Shown piece by piece: positions 61,288 to 64,000 of a stretch of 64,000 nucleotides of DNA (positions within the stretch are counted from its first letter, which is position 1; each line of letters opens with the position of its first letter). Source of the stretch: UBA8514 sp034933685 (GTDB lineage: Bacteria > Bacillota > Clostridia > Lachnospirales > Anaerotignaceae). Below the pieces are notes generated by a model. It did not search any database, was not told where the DNA came from, and saw only the letters and a program-made list of their open reading frames with translations. The stretch covers positions 72,697 to 136,696 of the forward strand of contig JAYFNB010000012.1 in NCBI GenBank assembly GCA_034933685.1. The letters run 5' to 3'. The translations under genes and the position numbers were made by a program.

Positions 61288-61895
61288 ATGTAATCTCAGA
61301 GTTTTTAGGTACGGCATTAATGATTGTATTTGGTATTGGCGTACATAGTAACCAAACACTGAACGAAACAAAACCTCATGGTTTCAGCTATATGTTGGCT
61401 ATCACAGCTTAGGCCTTTGGGGTTAGTTTTGGTCTATGTTTGTTATGCAGATCTCTTTAAAGTATCAGAAGACAAAATTGAAGCGGTAAAAATGCGTAAT
61501 ATTTATTGCACTTCGCCAGATATTCAAAATCTACCACGTAATTTTTTGTAGAGTTTTTTGCAACATTTATCTTTATTAGTTGCATTCTTGGACTTAACAG
61601 ACTTAAAAATCCGGTTGTTGAGCCTATTGCAGATGGGCTTCTGGTGTGGGGCATCGGTATGGGACTGGGCGGTCTTACAGGATTTGCCATGAATTTGGCT
61701 CATGATATGTGGCAAGAATTGCCTATGTCATTTTACCAATTAAAAATAAAATAGAGACCGATTGGAAATATGGTCTTTTAGTTCCAGAAATTACACCACT
61801 TTTAGGCGGAGTCTGCGCTACACTTTTTATGCGTTCCTTTTTTGGTATTAAGCACAATTATAGGCAAGTTTTTAATAAGACAGAGTTGTTAAGAT
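61288..61895 (+). pseudogene. Decayed GlpF-like aquaglyceroporin gene
   Basis: Plus-strand fragments in shifting frames: SEFLGTALMIVFGIGVHSNQ, then TLNETKPHGFSYMLAITA and a stop, a gap, VEFFATFIFISCILGLNRLK, VVEPIADGLLVWGIGMGLGG, LTGFAMNLAHD (degenerate second NPA box) and ARIAYVILPIKNKIETDWKYG, PEITPLLGGVCATLFMRSFF. This is the MIP/GlpF family in correct order, with several frameshifts, a stop and loss of the first NPA segment. Confidence 0.78.
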
Positions 61896-61961
61896 AAATT
61901 ATAACTACAAAGATGATTGTGTGAAATAATTTCTCTAAATTAGCTTTCGATGGTAGTTTTT

Positions 61962-61998
61962 GAGGCATGAGTGCTTGAATATTCAGTATTCATGCCTC
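61962..61998. terminator. Hairpin terminator
   Basis: GAGGCATGA/TCATGCCTC stem, with T-run TTTT in both directions; likely the original terminator of the GlpF-like gene. Confidence 0.75.
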
Positions 61999-62106
61999 GT
62001 TTTCAATATAAAATATGTTTTTGTGTATGTCAATAAGACTCTTTAAAAAGAGTAAAAAGTGATTAATTTTGATAATTATAGACGATCTTCAAACATGATT
62101 GTCAGT

Positions 62107-62520
62107 TCTCCATAGACATTACCCCAGTTACGGATTGGTAGACTCCACTTTTTAGTTGCTTCAAAAGTTGCTAGATAAAGAGCCTTTAGTAAGGCTATAT
62201 CACTTGGAAATACGCTTCATACGTGGTTTAAGCGACGATTGTACTATTCAGGCTTTCAATTGCATTTGTCTTATAGATCACCTTTCGTACATCAGGTGAG
62301 AACTTGAAAATCGGACTGATAATGTTCCAGTTAACCGACCGACTTTTCATGTCATTGGGATAATAAGGTTCCCATCGTTCAGTAACCTCAAACATCCGTT
62401 CATGAGCAACCATCTCTGAGGGCACCTGATAGATTGTTTTTAAATCTGTTGCAAATTTCTTTTTGTCTTTATCCGCTAAATATTTGAGGGTGTTCCTTAC
62501 TTGGTGAACAATGCAGCGTT
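62107..62520 (-). mobile_element. IS256-family transposase fragment
   Basis: Minus strand encodes CIVHQVRNTLKYLADKDKKKFATDLKTIYQ, MFEVTERWEPYYPNDMKS, NIISPIFKFSPDVRKVIYKTNAIESLNS and, after a frameshift, the same C-terminus as the copy at 58488-58690 (nearly identical over ~200 bases). The 5' half is missing: the fragment is fused at about 62520 to the SLH-protein remnant. Confidence 0.78.
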
Positions 62521-63880
62521 GAGTTCCCTTTTCCGGTAATCAGTTGGTTTGCCACAGCCCAAGCCATAGAAGTCTTTACATACTGTGAAGTAGAATCTCT
62601 GTCAGTAAAGCTGTCCAGACTTGCAGTCTTGCTCACATCGTAGCCCTTGAGCTGTGCATAACGATACAGGATAGCTGCCATCTGCTCACGAGTGGTAGTT
62701 ACATAAGGGCTAAAAGTGGTTTTGCTTGTGCCACTAAACCAACCGTTGTTTACAGCTGCATAAACTGCATCTGCGAACCAATCTTTCTCGTTTACATCAT
62801 CAAAGGCGACAACCGTCTGCGGTTCTACATAAGGGTTTATTTCCTTGACGGTTTCTTTGAAGATAACCTTTAGAGTATAATTTTTAGTTACATCCTTGAA
62901 GGTATAACTTCCCTTTGCACCAACACTCTTACCGTCTACCAGAACATCGGAAACCTCATATCCCTCGTCAGGATTAAAAGTAAAGGTTTATTCTGTCATC
63001 TCACCAATGGTTACAGTGTTATTCAAACCTCCATCAGTGGATATAGTACCCTTACCTTCCTTGGTAATTTTAATTTGGTAGTAGCTGTAAGAAGAACCGC
63101 CACCTGTAGAACCACCGTTATAAGTCCAGTTGGCAGTTAATGTAACATTCTTTGCTGGCATAACGAAGTTGTACTTTCACTGTTGGCATTTGCAAAGGTC
63201 ACGCCGTCCGCACTTATAGTAAAATACTCTCCATTTTCATCGGTATTGTCTTTTGCAAGTGCCTGAACAACTCCATCATGCACACGATAAACACTTAAAC
63301 CATCTTTATCTTGTAATTCATCTAGTATAGGTATCACAATAGCGATAACACTTGCAAGGGTAGAAAGTGGCTGTTCATTGGTTATTATGTTATTTCCAGA
63401 ATCTATTATTTTCTTAAATACGTTTAAATCAATAAATAAATCTAAGTTTTTTCCTGTTGAAACTGCTTCAAGAAGGGTTTTGTCAGAAGAAACCTCTTCC
63501 GCATTCTTCTTAATTGCCTGTAGCCTGAGGGTAGCTGTTCCTCCGTTTATAACAGCATTATGTTCTCATTCTGTAAGGTTGTTATCATAATTGTCACTAA
63601 GGTTGCCAACTGCAACTATTGTATCTCTTCTTCCCTCTAAAATTTGCAAATTTCTAACCAAGTTACTACTATTAACAGTTACATTTTCCACTAACTTAAT
63701 TTCTTCCAACTCGCTCAAGCAACTTACCTCTATGTAATATATCCATAGGGAACATCTTGTATTGTGTAATTTCCTGCAGCATCTGTTGTTGCAGAAAGTA
63801 GTTCACCAATCTTTATTATAATTGTTACGGTTGCACCACTAACGGGATTTCCATTACTATCCGTGATTAAAGGAGCGCAA
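62521..63880 (-). pseudogene. Decayed S-layer-homology (SLH) surface-protein gene
   Basis: On the minus strand, with stops and frameshifts: a carboxypeptidase-regulatory-like repeat (LITDSNGNPVSGATVTI and LLSATTDAAGNYTIQDVPYG), NAVINGGTATLRLQAIKKNAE, NEQPLSTLASVIAIVIPILD, ANWTYNGGSTGGGSSYSYYQI, FTFNPDEGYEVSDVLVDGKS and two SLH units (FDDVNEKDWFADAVYAAVNNGWFSGT; DSTSQYVKTSMAWAVANQLITGKG). These anchor proteins to secondary cell-wall polymers. The last SLH unit is cut by IS256 sequence; at least one TAA (~62987) and two frameshifts interrupt it. Confidence 0.72.
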
Positions 63881-63884
63881 GGAG

Positions 63885-64000
63885 ATGATGAAAAGTAAGA
63901 ATATAATAAATACTTTGTTTGAAAAACAGGAATAATTTTTTGCCAAAAACCAGCAAAATTTAAACGCTGTTTTTATACAAAATCAAAACGCCATTGACAC
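63885..64000 (+). repeat. Dispersed repeat, copy A (transposase-like 5' end)
   Basis: GCAAGGAGATG precedes an ATG opening MKSKNIINTLFEKQE, a TAA, then FFAKNQQNLNAVFIQNQNAI running to the window end. A related copy lies at 23288-23385 on the minus strand. A ribosome-binding site, coding-like frame and repetition suggest the 5' end of a mobile-element gene; the family was not identified. Confidence 0.5.

Noticed and set aside
1..64000. CRISPR array, tRNA or rRNA genes
   Set aside because: No regularly spaced repeat, no tRNA cloverleaf-like block with TTCGANNC, and no rRNA-like sequence was seen.

Overview
The window (about 35% G+C, strong AGGAGG ribosome-binding sites, frequent TTG/GTG starts) reads as a chromosomal segment of an anaerobic, spore-forming clostridium (class Clostridia). 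Pointers are a pyruvate:ferredoxin oxidoreductase, a spore-surface-type small protein next to it, a CotJC-like manganese catalase, many c-di-GMP enzymes, TRAP and BMP-type uptake systems and no sign of aerobic respiration. No rRNA, tRNA, CRISPR array or recognisable riboswitch was found. Most intact genes lie on the minus strand.

Layout. 1-1452: an effector-binding (GyrI-like) protein, cut by the window edge, and an AraC/GyrI regulator. 1560-6765: a two-gene c-di-GMP unit (Cache-HAMP-PAS-GGDEF-HD-GYP, then PAS-GGDEF-EAL). 7037-11967: a BMP-family nucleoside-type ABC importer, followed upstream by a membrane diguanylate cyclase (12075-13274). 13656-21138: an eight-gene catabolic operon (DUF819 permease, four components of an HcnABC-like amino-acid/amine dehydrogenase, RidA imine deaminase, Fe-type alcohol dehydrogenase, aspartoacylase-like deacylase), with a divergent PucR regulator at 21516. 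23639-28687: a TRAP importer with a LarA-like protein and a GntR/FadR regulator. 29663-37422: a copper operon (HMA-TauE-cupredoxin fusion, a 37-residue membrane peptide, DUF2318 lipoprotein, CopA, a duplicated-domain lipoprotein, CopZ, response regulator and kinase). 38155-43930: PFOR with a small spore-type protein, a decayed FAD/Rieske oxidoreductase, Mn catalase and a cupin. 44505-47759: an ABC exporter and a dienelactone-hydrolase-like protein. 48194-52551: accessory resistance region with an AraC regulator, a Vat-Arr fusion (streptogramin acetyltransferase plus rifamycin ADP-ribosyltransferase), a BlaI repressor with a perfect palindromic operator, BlaR1 fragments and a DUF5131 protein. 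52647-54010: decayed helicase and hydrolase copies. 54073-57115: a SatD-like/DUF3307 pair with a perfect 30-bp palindrome over its promoter, a monooxygenase-fold protein and an AraC regulator. 57355-64000: a graveyard of IS3, IS256, TrkA/TrkH, GlpF and SLH-protein fragments, with an intact MarR/esterase pair in the middle.

The most unusual elements are the SatD-like/DUF3307 pair with its palindrome, the Vat-Arr fusion downstream of a BlaI-controlled promoter, the imine-producing catabolic operon and the composite copper operon. Function assignments come from motif recognition by eye; no database search was run.
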